Of a stretch of 64,000 bases of DNA, positions 1 to 10,736 are shown piece after piece. A program made the position numbers and the translations under genes. Under the pieces are notes generated by a model. The model was not told the DNA's origin. It searched no databases and saw only the letters and a program-made list of their open reading frames with translations. Each line of letters starts with the position of its first letter. Position 1 is the stretch's first letter. Source of the DNA: Deinococcus aerophilus (GTDB lineage Bacteria > Deinococcota > Deinococci > Deinococcales > Deinococcaceae); NCBI RefSeq assembly GCF_014647075.1, contig NZ_BMOM01000009.1, positions 1-64,000 of the forward strand, written 5' to 3'.

Positions 1-69
1 CGCAAGCAAGCCAATCTGGAGCTGCTGATCTGGCTCTTTCTCCACCGCTACAACGCGTCATTACCTTGA
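1..69 (+). CDS. C-terminal end of an unidentified protein (partial)
   Basis: An open frame enters from the left edge and stops at TGA (67-69). The 22 visible residues (ending LHRYNASLP) are rich in Leu, with Trp and Phe. No family can be named from so short a tail. A transposase end is conceivable, but no terminal inverted repeat is visible in the following 140 bases, which hold nothing else recognisable apart from the tRNA promoter region. Confidence 0.3.
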   Translation, partial: RKQANLELLIWLFLHRYNASLP

Positions 70-204
70 ACCCTCTACCCGGCAGAGCGCGGAGCTGCGT
101 AGTTTGAGGCAGGAATGAGCGCGGGCGGCAGCGCACCGCCGAGGGGGACTTCCCGCCCGGCCCGGCTCCGTGCTACACTCCCGCTTGCCCATGTTTTACC
201 CGGC

Positions 205-296
<92 letters not shown>

Positions 297-303
297 GACG
301 CAC

Positions 304-331
304 GCCCCCGACCCACCGTCGGGGGCTTTCG
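304..331 (+). terminator. intrinsic terminator after tRNA-Ser
   Basis: A perfect 9-bp GC stem (304-312 with 318-326) with a 5-base loop is followed by TTTC. It lies 8 bases after the tRNA CCA end. Confidence 0.85.
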
Positions 332-366
332 CATTCCTGCCGGCCCTGTGCCTGGCTGCCACGTGC

Positions 367-846
367 CTAGCTGCCGCCCTGCAGGTTGCCGAGATGAAAA
401 CGCAGCGCCCCGGTGTGGTACGCCGCGTGCGTAACTCCGCCCAGGGCCAGCCGCTGGCCCTCAGGCGACAGCGGCAGATACAGCGCGTCATAGAGGCTCT
501 GACCGGCGCGGGCCAGGGCCACCAGTTCGGCGCGCCACGCCTGCAGATGGGCCGGGTGGAAGGTCCAGACGTCGCCTCCCTGGGGCAGCAGGGCGTGGGG
601 ATCGGCGAGTTGCAGGGCCGTGAACTCCAGAGTCTCGCGGACGTGAGCGGTGTACTGCGCGGGCGTGGGACGTCCGGGCGCGACGGGCGCGGTGGCCTGG
701 ACGAAGGTCAAGGCGTGAACGGTCCGCAGCAGGCCCGCCTCGCCCTCACTGAAAAGCCCCGAGCGCAGCGGCCCGCCGCCGGGACCGTACAGCACTTCCC
801 GCAGGGTCTCGCGCAGCAGCTCGGGCAGGGTGGCCGGATCGGTCAT
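367..846 (-). CDS. DinB-like (YfiT-type) small protein
   Basis: A 159-residue soluble protein resembling the DinB/YfiT four-helix-bundle superfamily. Members often bind a metal through three histidines and act as thiol-dependent S-transferases. The C-terminal HAAYHTGAL segment matches the typical HxxYHxGxL ending of the family, and other His residues occur mid-protein. The start is ATG at 846 because a TACCCT -10 box (852-857, minus strand) sits 5 bases upstream with no Shine-Dalgarno sequence, suggesting a leaderless mRNA. A longer frame upstream lacks family similarity. It is divergent from hflX. The substrate is unknown. Confidence 0.75.
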   Translation of the reverse strand: MTDPATLPELLRETLREVLYGPGGGPLRSGLFSEGEAGLLRTVHALTFVQATAPVAPGRPTPAQYTAHVRETLEFTALQLADPHALLPQGGDVWTFHPAHLQAWRAELVALARAGQSLYDALYLPLSPEGQRLALGGVTHAAYHTGALRFHLGNLQGGS

Positions 847-999
847 GCCCCAGGGTACGCCAGGCGGCGGATGCGCCCCGCCCCCCCGCTCCCCTACCCT
901 GAACACACGATGATCCAGCCCTGAAAAAGACCGTGTTCGGTGGTCTCCTGAAGGCATTGCACACCTTTGCAAAAGCCACGCAACGTTATCCTGAGACCA

Positions 1000-1126
1000 A
1001 TGACCGAACCCCGCCGTCCCCCGCCGCGCGAACGATGTTCGGGCCTGGCGACCCTGGATCTGTGCTGCCGGACGGTTCTCACAAGCTGCACCCCACTTCA
1101 CCCCCCAGAAAAGGATGTGACTCCAT

Positions 1127-1134
<8 letters not shown>
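1000..1134 (+). CDS. possible leaderless leader peptide upstream of hflX (44 aa)
   Basis: ATG at 1000 is preceded, with a 7-base gap, by TATCCT (987-992), the arrangement seen at many leaderless starts in this window. The 44-codon frame contains a Pro-Pro-Pro triplet at codons 7-9 and five cysteines. It ends at TAA 1132-1134, just past the likely hflX start at 1127-1129, so its stop overlaps the hflX initiation region. The 847-999 stretch before it has no gene. No homolog is recognised, and it may simply be untranslated leader. If translated, it could couple or attenuate hflX. Confidence 0.3.
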
Positions 1135-2845
<1,711 letters not shown>

Positions 2846-2895
2846 GCGTGGGGGACCGCTGAACGACCAGCGCTTCCCTTCCGGATCGACAGAAA

Positions 2896-2924
2896 GTGGC
2901 GCGGACTGAACCAGGGTCCGCGCC
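2896..2924. terminator. hairpin between convergent hflX and sugar dehydrogenase genes
   Basis: A perfect 9-bp stem (2898-2906 with 2916-2924) with a 9-base loop. On the minus strand it is followed by TTTCT, so it best serves the minus-strand gene. It may also stop hflX transcription. Confidence 0.55.
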
Positions 2925-2939
2925 GCCTGCGTGGCTGGT

Positions 2940-4067
2940 CTACTTCCCGGCCAGCTTCAGGATGCGGCCACTGCCGTACTCGGCCACGTAGAGTTCTCCG
3001 GCCTCGTCCTCGCCGAAGGTGCTGGGATTGCTGACGCGACCCAGGGTCGTTTTTTCCCAGGTGCGGCCCTGGGCCGGCGCGGCCCACACGGTCCCGGCGG
3101 CGAAGTCGGCGAAGACGTACTGCCCCTTCAGCGCGGGAACGGCTTTGCCCCGGTAGACGTAACCGCCGGTAATGCTCTGACCCTCATTGCGGCCATATAC
3201 CAGCACCGGGGCCACGAACCCCTGATTGCCACAGTTCTTTTCGTAGCACACCCGGCCCTCGCGCACGCGCCAGCCGTAGTTCTCGCCGCCCTTGCTCGTG
3301 CGCGGCTGAACATCCACCTCCTCGAAGGCGTTCTGGCCCACGTCCGCGATGACGAGGTCGCCGCTCTGGCGGTCGAAGCTGAAGCGCCACGGATTGCGCA
3401 GCCCGTAGGCCCAGATATAGGGGTTGGCTCCCGAACGGCTGATGAATGGGTTGCCAGCAGCGGGCCGGGCGGCGTCACCAGATACGTCAAAACGCAGCAG
3501 CTTGCCCAGCGGCGAGGCGAGGTTCTGCGCGTTGTTCTGGGGATCGCCGGCGCTGCCCCCGTCCCCCAGGCCCAGGTACAGAAAACCGTCGGGGCCAAAG
3601 GCCAGCTGCCCGCCGTTGTGGTTGCCATAGGGCTGCTTCGCCGTGAACAGCACCCGCGCACTGCCCGGATCGGCGCGGCTGAAATCCGGCGCGGCACTGT
3701 AGCGTGCCAGCACCGTGTTGCCGCCCTGATCGGTGTAATGCACGTATACGCGGCGGTTGCTTCGGTACGCCGGATCGAAGGCCAGGCCCAGCAGACCGCG
3801 CTCCCCACCCGCACGGGTGAGCGGTCGCAGATCGAGGAACGGGGTGTTCCGCACGCGGCTGTTCTCGATCACCTGTACCCGTCCGTCCTGCTGTGCGGCG
3901 TATAGGCGGCCCGAACCGTCTGCGGCGTGGACCAGGGAAGTGACCTGGGGTAGCCCCCCCACGAAGGGCTGGAAGGTGACTGTCGGCGCCGCCTGGGCCG
4001 TCGTGAGGCCCAGCAGGCCCGCCGTCAGGAGCCCGGCCCTCAGGACAGAACGGTTGAAGTTGGACAT
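2940..4067 (-). CDS. secreted PQQ-dependent glucose/sorbosone dehydrogenase-type sugar dehydrogenase
   Basis: A 375-residue protein with a clear Sec signal peptide (first about 26 residues, ending AQA). It is followed by a six-bladed beta-propeller of the GSDH (soluble aldose sugar dehydrogenase, YliI-like) family. Motifs include GERGLLGLAFDP, the catalytic/PQQ region GNHNGGQLAFGPDG, GLGDGG, AYGLRNPWRFSFD and ENYGW. The family oxidises aldose sugars outside the cytoplasm using pyrroloquinoline quinone. No pqq genes are visible here. No Shine-Dalgarno sequence is apparent before the ATG. It is a single gene, convergent with hflX. Confidence 0.9.
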   Translation of the reverse strand: MSNFNRSVLRAGLLTAGLLGLTTAQAAPTVTFQPFVGGLPQVTSLVHAADGSGRLYAAQQDGRVQVIENSRVRNTPFLDLRPLTRAGGERGLLGLAFDPAYRSNRRVYVHYTDQGGNTVLARYSAAPDFSRADPGSARVLFTAKQPYGNHNGGQLAFGPDGFLYLGLGDGGSAGDPQNNAQNLASPLGKLLRFDVSGDAARPAAGNPFISRSGANPYIWAYGLRNPWRFSFDRQSGDLVIADVGQNAFEEVDVQPRTSKGGENYGWRVREGRVCYEKNCGNQGFVAPVLVYGRNEGQSITGGYVYRGKAVPALKGQYVFADFAAGTVWAAPAQGRTWEKTTLGRVSNPSTFGEDEAGELYVAEYGSGRILKLAGK

Positions 4068-4210
4068 AGACCAGTGTGCGCTGAGCGCCGGACAGGCGAC
4101 TGTGACGCATCCCGCTGAGGCGTGAAGGCCCTTTCATGCTCTTCTTGACTGCCTGCCCACCGCCAGGACTAGGCTGCGGGACACTCATCTGCAATGGAGG
4201 TACCCCACCC

Positions 4211-4429
4211 ATGACCGGACCCTACGACCGTCCCCCCGCTCCGGCGACCGAACCGACCGATACCCCGGCCCCGATGCCCGAACGCATGCCCGGCGAGGGC
4301 GGCGCCGGCCCTATCAGCGATCCACCTGCCAACCCCGATCTGCCGGGCATGCCGGTGCCCGACCCCAGCGAGAACCCCGATACGCCGGGTCTGCCCACCC
4401 CCGGCCCCACGCCGATGCCCGCGCTGTAG
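4211..4429 (+). CDS. small proline-rich protein (72 aa), unknown function
   Basis: A low-complexity 72-residue protein rich in Pro, Asp, Gly, Glu and Thr, with semi-repeats of the type NPDxPGxPxP in its second half. No signal peptide or membrane segment is present. The start is fixed by a strong GGAGG (4197-4201) 9 bases before the ATG, and a strong terminator follows, so this is a real monocistronic gene. Similar acidic proline-rich small proteins occur in Deinococcus, but no function can be assigned. Confidence 0.75.
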   Translation: MTGPYDRPPAPATEPTDTPAPMPERMPGEGGAGPISDPPANPDLPGMPVPDPSENPDTPGLPTPGPTPMPAL

Positions 4430-4445
4430 AGCAGGGCCCGCAGGC

Positions 4446-4484
4446 AAGGAGCCCCCTCCGTACCTTGAGGGGGCTCCTTTTGCT
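4446..4484 (+). terminator. strong intrinsic terminator
   Basis: A 13-bp stem (4446-4458 with 4467-4479) with an 8-base loop, followed by TTTTGCT. It ends the small proline-rich gene and faces the convergent hydrolase gene. Confidence 0.9.
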
Positions 4485-4493
4485 GGACCGGCC

Positions 4494-5351
<858 letters not shown>

Positions 5352-5438
5352 CTAGAAAGTCCCGGTCCGCAGCGCGTGAGGGGGGCGTTCAGGGGCCTTA
5401 TGGCTTAACATCAAATGGCTTTGAGGTTCAGAGCAGCT

Positions 5439-6146
5439 TTAGAGCAGCTGGCCGTTTTCTTTCAGCCAGCGCCGCTGCGCCGCATGCTCAGGCATCACGC
5501 GGGCCACCAGCGCCCAGTAGCGCGGCGAGTGGTTGAGTTCCAGCAGGTGCGCGGCCTCGTGCAGCGCGACGTACCGCAGCACCTCCAGCGGTGCGCGCGA
5601 CAGCCGCCAGTGAAGTCGGATGTCGCCGCGGCTGGTGCAACTGCCCCAGCGTCCGCCCGCACCGCTGACCCGCACCCGGCCCAGCCGTTCCTCTGCGCCC
5701 AGGGTCCGGGCACAGGCCGTGACCAGCGCCGTGTACGGCTCCAGACACGCCGCCCGCGTCCAGGCCTCCACCCAGCGCTCCGCGTCCTCCGGGGGGCCGG
5801 GCAGCCGCAGGTCCGGTCCCACACGCTGGGGCTGCCTGCAGGCGGGGTCCAGCCGCAGGGTCAGGCACTCGCCCATGAAGGGCAGGGCCGCGCCGTCCCC
5901 AAAGGCCCGGCCCACAACCGGCCGGGCCGCGTACTGTGCCAGGTGCCGCGCCGCCCAGGCCCGCCGCTCGCCCAGAAAGTCCTGCAACCGGGCGGCCGGT
6001 ACATGAACCGGGGCGTACAGCACGACCTCGCCGGGCCGCACCTGCAGCGCCACCGTACGCCGCCGCGCGCTGCGCCGGACCTGCACCCGCACCCCGGCCA
6101 CCGTCCAGTCCTCCGTTGCTCCGTCGCCCAGCATCCACAGCAGCAA
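5439..6146 (-). CDS. YgjP-like (DUF45) zinc metallohydrolase
   Basis: A 235-residue protein ending in the YgjP/DUF45 signature HEAAHLLELNHSPRYW, a gluzincin-like HExxH plus a third His seven residues further on. It also has the family's upstream GRWGSC motif. Members are putative metal-dependent peptidases of unknown substrate. The N-terminal half has the typical RRSARRRTVALQVRPG strand pair. The start is ambiguous. TTG at 6146 has a weak GGAT upstream; ATG at 6134 gives four fewer residues. No transmembrane segment. Confidence 0.85.
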   Translation of the reverse strand: MLLWMLGDGATEDWTVAGVRVQVRRSARRRTVALQVRPGEVVLYAPVHVPAARLQDFLGERRAWAARHLAQYAARPVVGRAFGDGAALPFMGECLTLRLDPACRQPQRVGPDLRLPGPPEDAERWVEAWTRAACLEPYTALVTACARTLGAEERLGRVRVSGAGGRWGSCTSRGDIRLHWRLSRAPLEVLRYVALHEAAHLLELNHSPRYWALVARVMPEHAAQRRWLKENGQLL

Positions 6147-6201
6147 AGCGCATCCGGCACGGGAACGGGGCGAGCCAGTTCACGTTCCGGGAACAGGCAG
6201 G

Positions 6202-6232
6202 GACGGGTGCAGGATCTTCTCCCGCACCCGTC
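6202..6232 (-). terminator. hairpin downstream of the zinc metallopeptidase gene
   Basis: A 9-bp stem (6202-6210 with 6224-6232) with a 13-base loop, immediately after the stop of the gene ending at 6255. It lacks a T-run, so it could be a 3'-stabilising hairpin instead. Confidence 0.45.
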
Positions 6233-6254
6233 TTCCCCAGGCCCCACAGACCGA

Positions 6255-7127
6255 CTACAGCTGGTTGTAATCCTGGTTAAAGGTGTCGCACTTGTTGGCG
6301 TCGCCGCTTTTAAAGCCGGTCATGAACCACTGGGTGCGCTGCTCGCTGCTGCCGTGGGTAAAGGAATCCGGCACCACCCGGCCCGCCGACTGCCGCTGCA
6401 GGTTGTCGTCGCCGATGGCCTGCGCGGTGCTGATTGCCTCGCGCACATCCGCCTGGGTGATGCTCGCCTGTTCCCGCACGCGGTTGCCCCACACGCCCGC
6501 AAAGCAGTCGGCCTGCAACTCCAGCCGCACGCTGTACTGGTTGGCCTGGGCCTCGCTGCGGGCAGAGCGCTGCTGGCGCTCCACCTGATCGGCGATGCCC
6601 AGCTCGTTCTGGACGTGGTGGCCGACCTCGTGCGCAACCACGTAGGAATACGCGAAGTCGCCGCCGCCGCCCAGCTGCCGGTCCATCATGGCAAAGAAGC
6701 TGGTATCGAGGTAGACCTTGTTGTCCAGCGGGCAGTAGAACGGCCCGACCGCCGAGTTGGCGACCCCGCAGCCGCTCTGGGTGCCGCGCGTATACAGCAC
6801 CAGATTGGCGGGCGTGTAGGTCCGGCCCGCCTCCTGGAAGACGTCGCTCCATACGCCATTGGCACTCTGCAAGACCTTTTTGACGAATTGATAGTTCTCG
6901 TCGGTGGCCGCACTGCCCTGAGATGAATTCTGCGTCTGGGTCTGGCTCTGGGTCTGGCCGCCGTCACCGCCCAGAATCGCACCGGGATCGATGCCGAAGA
7001 ACATGGCGACCAGGGCAATGATCAGGCCGCCGATGCCGCCCACCGCGATGCCGCCGCCGGGCAGGCCGCCCGCTCCGCGTCGGTCCTCGATGCCGCCGCC
7101 GCCGCCAGGAAGATTTTTCCAGTCCAT
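6255..7127 (-). CDS. YpfJ-type putative neutral zinc metallopeptidase
   Basis: A 290-residue protein of the KPN_02809/YpfJ family (putative neutral zinc metallopeptidase). The layout is a short Gly-rich cytoplasmic N-terminus, one transmembrane helix at about residues 27-46, a Gln/Ser/Thr-rich linker, then the catalytic domain with [11 protein letters not shown] and the downstream [10 protein letters not shown] that supplies the third metal ligand. The C-terminus has the family's typical [12 protein letters not shown]. The enzyme probably faces the periplasm or cell surface. Start ATG at 7127 has AAGAGGCG upstream, excluding a longer frame. Single gene; 7128-7329 holds only its presumed promoter. 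Confidence 0.92.
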   Translation of the reverse strand: MDWKNLPGGGGGIEDRRGAGGLPGGGIAVGGIGGLIIALVAMFFGIDPGAILGGDGGQTQSQTQTQNSSQGSAATDENYQFVKKVLQSANGVWSDVFQEAGRTYTPANLVLYTRGTQSGCGVANSAVGPFYCPLDNKVYLDTSFFAMMDRQLGGGGDFAYSYVVAHEVGHHVQNELGIADQVERQQRSARSEAQANQYSVRLELQADCFAGVWGNRVREQASITQADVREAISTAQAIGDDNLQRQSAGRVVPDSFTHGSSEQRTQWFMTGFKSGDANKCDTFNQDYNQL

Positions 7128-7329
7128 AGTGTTCGCCTCTTTTGGGTGCAGGAAGGTTGATGCAGAAAGGTGCCGTCGAGCCGGGGCAATGTCGGACCGG
7201 GGCACTGCAGCGCCCCGTGGGCCGTACCCGGATATAGAAATACAGGACACAGTGTAGGCCGCCCACCCGGAGCCGACTCTGACCGAACCTTTAGGCAGGG
7301 GCGGTGTTCGGGAGGGGCCGGCGGGACCG

Positions 7330-8490
7330 TCAGCGCACGGCCCGGCCCGGCCGCGCGGCCCGAATCCGGACCCGCTCGCCCTCGGCACGCAGAGGGTGGC
7401 CCGTCTCGTGCAGCAGCACCTCGTGCTGGCCCAGGGAGAGCGTGTAGGTCACCGCATGTCCCCCAAACTCCCGGGCCACGATCACGGCCTCGGCTCCGGA
7501 CGGGTCATCGGTAAAGGTCAGATGCTCGGGGCGCAGGCTGATCATCTGCAGGCCGTCCGGCACGGGATTATCGCCTTCCTGCAGCGTTTCCCCGGCTCCC
7601 AGGTCTTCCAGCAGCACCGGGCCCAGCAGCGTGCGCGCCACCCCGGCCTGCACGGTGCCGGACAGCAGGTTGCTGCGGCCCAGGAAGGAGGCGACGAAAG
7701 CCGTGCGCGGCCAAGTGTAGATGTCCTGGGGCGTGCCGAGCTGCTCGATCTGCCCTGCCCGCATCAGCGCGATCCGGTCACTGAACGCCAGCGCCTCTTC
7801 CTGATCGTGGGTAACCAGAATGGCCGCCACACCGCTGCGGCGCAGGATCGTGCGCACTTCCTGGCGGGTGGCGTGGCGCAACTGGGCGTCCAGGTTGGAA
7901 AACGGCTCATCCAGCAGCAGCAGCCGGGGCCGCGGCGCCAGCGCGCGGGCCAGCGCGACGCGCTGCTGCTGTCCGCCCGAGAGCTGATGGGGCATGCGCG
8001 ACTCGAACACGGTCAGGCCCACCAGCGAGAGCGTCTCACGGGCGCGGGGCAACCGCTCGGCGCGCGGCAGCCTGCGCAGCCCGAACAGCACGTTGTCCAG
8101 CACGCTCAAGTGCGGAAACAGGGCGTAGTCCTGAAACACCAGCCCCACCCCCCGGCGCTCCGGCGGCTGGAACGGGGCCGTCATGTTGCGTCCATCGATC
8201 CAGACCTCGCCGCCGTCGGGTTCCTCCAGTCCTGCAATCAGGCGAAGGGTGGTGGTCTTGCCGCAGCCCGAAGGCCCCAGCAGGGTCAACAGCTCGCCTG
8301 GCGCCACCTGCAGATTCAGGTCGTCCACCACAGAGGGCAGATCAGAACCAGAACGGTGCACGGAAAAGCGCTTGCTGAGGTGCCGCAGTTCCAGCGCAGG
8401 CGGCGCGGTGGAAGCGGCGCGGTGCGGTGCGGCATTGGGGGCAGACGGCTCGGGGGTCATCACAGTCATGGTCATGGGAACTTCCTTCAT
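7330..8490 (-). CDS. fbpC: iron(III)-type ABC transporter ATP-binding protein
   Basis: A 386-residue ABC ATPase. Walker A is GPSGCGKTT, the Q-loop is [10 protein letters not shown], the signature LSGGQQQR, Walker B LLLLDEP and the switch His lies in [10 protein letters not shown]-terminal TOBE-like regulatory domain follows (about 290-386). It would energise the permease encoded just upstream. The ATG at 8490 overlaps the permease stop by four bases (ATGA), giving translational coupling. A second ATG at 8475 has the better Shine-Dalgarno (AAGGAA, 6 bases before) and could be the true start. The first 25 residues are a low-complexity extension. Confidence 0.88.
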   Translation of the reverse strand: MKEVPMTMTVMTPEPSAPNAAPHRAASTAPPALELRHLSKRFSVHRSGSDLPSVVDDLNLQVAPGELLTLLGPSGCGKTTTLRLIAGLEEPDGGEVWIDGRNMTAPFQPPERRGVGLVFQDYALFPHLSVLDNVLFGLRRLPRAERLPRARETLSLVGLTVFESRMPHQLSGGQQQRVALARALAPRPRLLLLDEPFSNLDAQLRHATRQEVRTILRRSGVAAILVTHDQEEALAFSDRIALMRAGQIEQLGTPQDIYTWPRTAFVASFLGRSNLLSGTVQAGVARTLLGPVLLEDLGAGETLQEGDNPVPDGLQMISLRPEHLTFTDDPSGAEAVIVAREFGGHAVTYTLSLGQHEVLLHETGHPLRAEGERVRIRAARPGRAVR

Positions 8491-10037
8491 TCCCGGTCCC
8501 GCCTGAGAATCAGCAGGGTCAGGAGGCCTCCGATGGCGGCCAGGGTCAGCGCGTAGGGAGCGGCGCTGGCATACTGGGCCTCCTCGGTGTAGGACCAGAC
8601 ATTGCGGGCCAGGGTTTCAAAACCAATGGGCGAGAGCAGCAGGGTCAGCGGCAATTCCTTGAGCACACTCAGAAACACGAAAGCGGCGCTGACCAGCAGG
8701 CCCGGCGCCAGCAGGGGCAGCGTGACCCGGCGCAGCGCCCCGCTGCGGGTAACGCCCAGCACGCGGGCGGCCTCTTCCAGCCGGGGAGTGGCCCGCACCA
8801 GCCCGCTGCGAACCGGGCCGATGGCCTCGGCGACAAAGTGCAGGGTGTACGCGATGATCAGCAGCGGCAGGGTCTGGTACAGCGCCGGCGTGACCCGCAA
8901 CACGAAGAAGATCAGGGCCAGGGCGAAGGCCAGCGGCGGCGTGGCATATCCCAGATAGGCAATGCGCTCGATCAGCCGCGGCCAGCGCCCCTGGAACCGG
9001 CTGCCAATCACGGCCAGCGGCAGGGCCAGTGCGGTCGTCGTGATGGCCGCGAGCGCCGCCGCTCCCAGCGCCGAACGCAGGGCGTCCAGCACCTCTGTCC
9101 ACAGCCACGGACTGCCCTCCAGACCCAGCCAGTACAGCATGGTTCCCAGCGGCAGGACCAGCGATACGGCCGCGAGCAGGGTCACGAACACCCACGCCAG
9201 GGGACGAAGGCGACCCAGCCGGACGGTGCCGGGCCGCCTCGCTCCGCCGGGCGAGGTCCGCGAGAGAAACACGCCGCGCATGAACCGGCCCTCCAGCCAC
9301 AGCACGGCTCCCGTCAGCAGCAGCAATCCCAGTGCCAGCCACGCGGAGTACACCCGGTCATAGGCCGCCGTGTACTGCTGGTAGATCGCCGCACTGAAAG
9401 TCGGGTAGCGCATCAGGCTCACCACGCTGAAATCTCCCAGCGTATGCAGGCCAATCAGCAGGCCGCCCGACAGCCACGCCGGGCGCAGGTGCGGCACGGT
9501 CACCCCCCAGAAGGTCTGCCAGCGGTTGCGCCCCAGCAGCCGGGCTGCGTCCTCCAGCGCCGGGTCCTGGGTACGCAGGGCCGCGTGCAGGTTCAGAAAC
9601 AGGTACGGAAAGGTAAACAGGGTCAGGACAAGCAGCGCTCCCCAGAAGCCGCCCGGCACCGGCATCCGCCAGCCGATCAGCGTGTCCACCGCCCCGCCCG
9701 CCCCGCCCGCCGCAATCAGGGCGTAGGCCCCCACATAGCCCGGAATCGCCAGCGGCAGCACGCCCAGCAGCGTCAGCAGCCGGCGGGGGCGCAGGTCACT
9801 GCGGGCCGCCAGAAAGGCCAGCGGCAACGCCACCAACGAGGTGGTCAGCAGGACCGAGGCGCTCAGCAGCAGGGTGTTGCCCGCCAGGACCAGATTCCGG
9901 GAACGAAAGACGATTTCACGCAGTTCCCCGGCATCGGCCCCCAGTGCGCGCAGACCCAGATAAGACAGCGGCACCAGAACCCCCAGCATGGTCAGCAGGG
10001 CGGGCAGCAACAGGGAGAAGGGAAGTCTTCGGGTCAT
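8487..10037 (-). CDS. fbpB: iron(III)-type ABC transporter permease (fused double domain)
   Basis: A 516-residue integral membrane protein with about 12 predicted helices, made of two binding-protein-dependent permease modules. Each module carries an EAA-type ATPase-coupling loop: EDAARLLGRNRWQ at about 180-192 and EEAARVLGVTRSG at about 413-425. This double-length form is typical of FbpB/SfuB iron transporters. It lies between the unknown membrane protein gene and the ATPase gene, all on the minus strand. The 137 bases before it carry no clear promoter, only an imperfect inverted repeat around 10100-10115. Confidence 0.9.
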   Translation of the reverse strand: MTRRLPFSLLLPALLTMLGVLVPLSYLGLRALGADAGELREIVFRSRNLVLAGNTLLLSASVLLTTSLVALPLAFLAARSDLRPRRLLTLLGVLPLAIPGYVGAYALIAAGGAGGAVDTLIGWRMPVPGGFWGALLVLTLFTFPYLFLNLHAALRTQDPALEDAARLLGRNRWQTFWGVTVPHLRPAWLSGGLLIGLHTLGDFSVVSLMRYPTFSAAIYQQYTAAYDRVYSAWLALGLLLLTGAVLWLEGRFMRGVFLSRTSPGGARRPGTVRLGRLRPLAWVFVTLLAAVSLVLPLGTMLYWLGLEGSPWLWTEVLDALRSALGAAALAAITTTALALPLAVIGSRFQGRWPRLIERIAYLGYATPPLAFALALIFFVLRVTPALYQTLPLLIIAYTLHFVAEAIGPVRSGLVRATPRLEEAARVLGVTRSGALRRVTLPLLAPGLLVSAAFVFLSVLKELPLTLLLSPIGFETLARNVWSYTEEAQYASAAPYALTLAAIGGLLTLLILRRDRE

Positions 10038-10174
10038 GGCAGGGAGGGATGGAGCCGGGCACCAATGCAGATCCGGGCGTCAATCATGCCACTTTATCAG
10101 ACCGGAATACTCGGGTTTTCTTTGCTGCGAACTTGTCTGGATGGTGAAGGCCACGGACTCAGGGTCACGGGCCG

Positions 10175-10663
10175 CTACCGCACGCGGTTCCGCCAGCCCC
10201 AGAGGGACAGAACCAGCACCGTGGGCGGAGCGGTCAGAAGGACTCCGTTGCTCACCCCCTGGGCGACTCCGGTCCTGATCGAGACGTCCGCCTGCGGACC
10301 AGAGGACCACACCACCGACAGCAGCGCAGCCAGTCCCACGCCTCCCGCAATCAGCAGTGCCAGGGCAGCCAGGCCCAAACCTAGACTGACCCAGAGCGGC
10401 TCCCAAGCCGCCCAGCGCAGCCGCCGGGGCAGCGCCAGCACCCCTGCGGCCAGCACACTCCCGGCCAGGTACACCAGCCCAAAGCTGCGCTCCATCCGGT
10501 CGCCCGACAGCACAACGGCGCCCACCACCAGCAGGGTCCCAAAACCCAGCACAGCCAATCCGCGCGCCCACAGGCGCGGCAGGGCCACGCTCGGCAGCAG
10601 GACGGCGACCGCCATTGCTGCCCCGATCAGCACCCCCAGGACCTCCACGCTGCAGTGGACCAC
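10175..10663 (-). CDS. unknown five-helix membrane protein inside the iron transporter cluster
   Basis: A 162-residue, highly hydrophobic protein with about five predicted membrane helices (roughly residues 8-27, 35-54, 60-79, 90-118 and 135-155). No conserved family is recognised. It starts at GTG 10663, directly after a strong intercistronic hairpin, and sits in the same orientation between fbpA and fbpB. Its position suggests a role in membrane assembly or regulation of the iron transporter, but this is inference from neighbourhood only. A longer overlapping frame on the same strand lacks membrane periodicity and is rejected. Confidence 0.6.
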   Translation of the reverse strand: MVHCSVEVLGVLIGAAMAVAVLLPSVALPRLWARGLAVLGFGTLLVVGAVVLSGDRMERSFGLVYLAGSVLAAGVLALPRRLRWAAWEPLWVSLGLGLAALALLIAGGVGLAALLSVVWSSGPQADVSIRTGVAQGVSNGVLLTAPPTVLVLSLWGWRNRVR

Positions 10664-10667
10664 ACGT

Positions 10668-10701
10668 GAGCCCCGTACCGGACATCAACGGTACGGGCCT
10701 C
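10668..10701 (-). other. intercistronic hairpin between fbpA and the unknown membrane protein gene
   Basis: Two 13-base arms (10668-10680 and 10689-10701) pair with one mismatch around an 8-base loop. On the minus strand the 3' arm holds the GGGG that would act as ribosome-binding site for the GTG at 10663. No T-run follows. It could stabilise the upstream fbpA message or limit translation of the downstream gene. Confidence 0.5.
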
Positions 10702-10736
10702 ATCAAAAGAGATTGGGTGGAATCCGTCTGAGGGGG

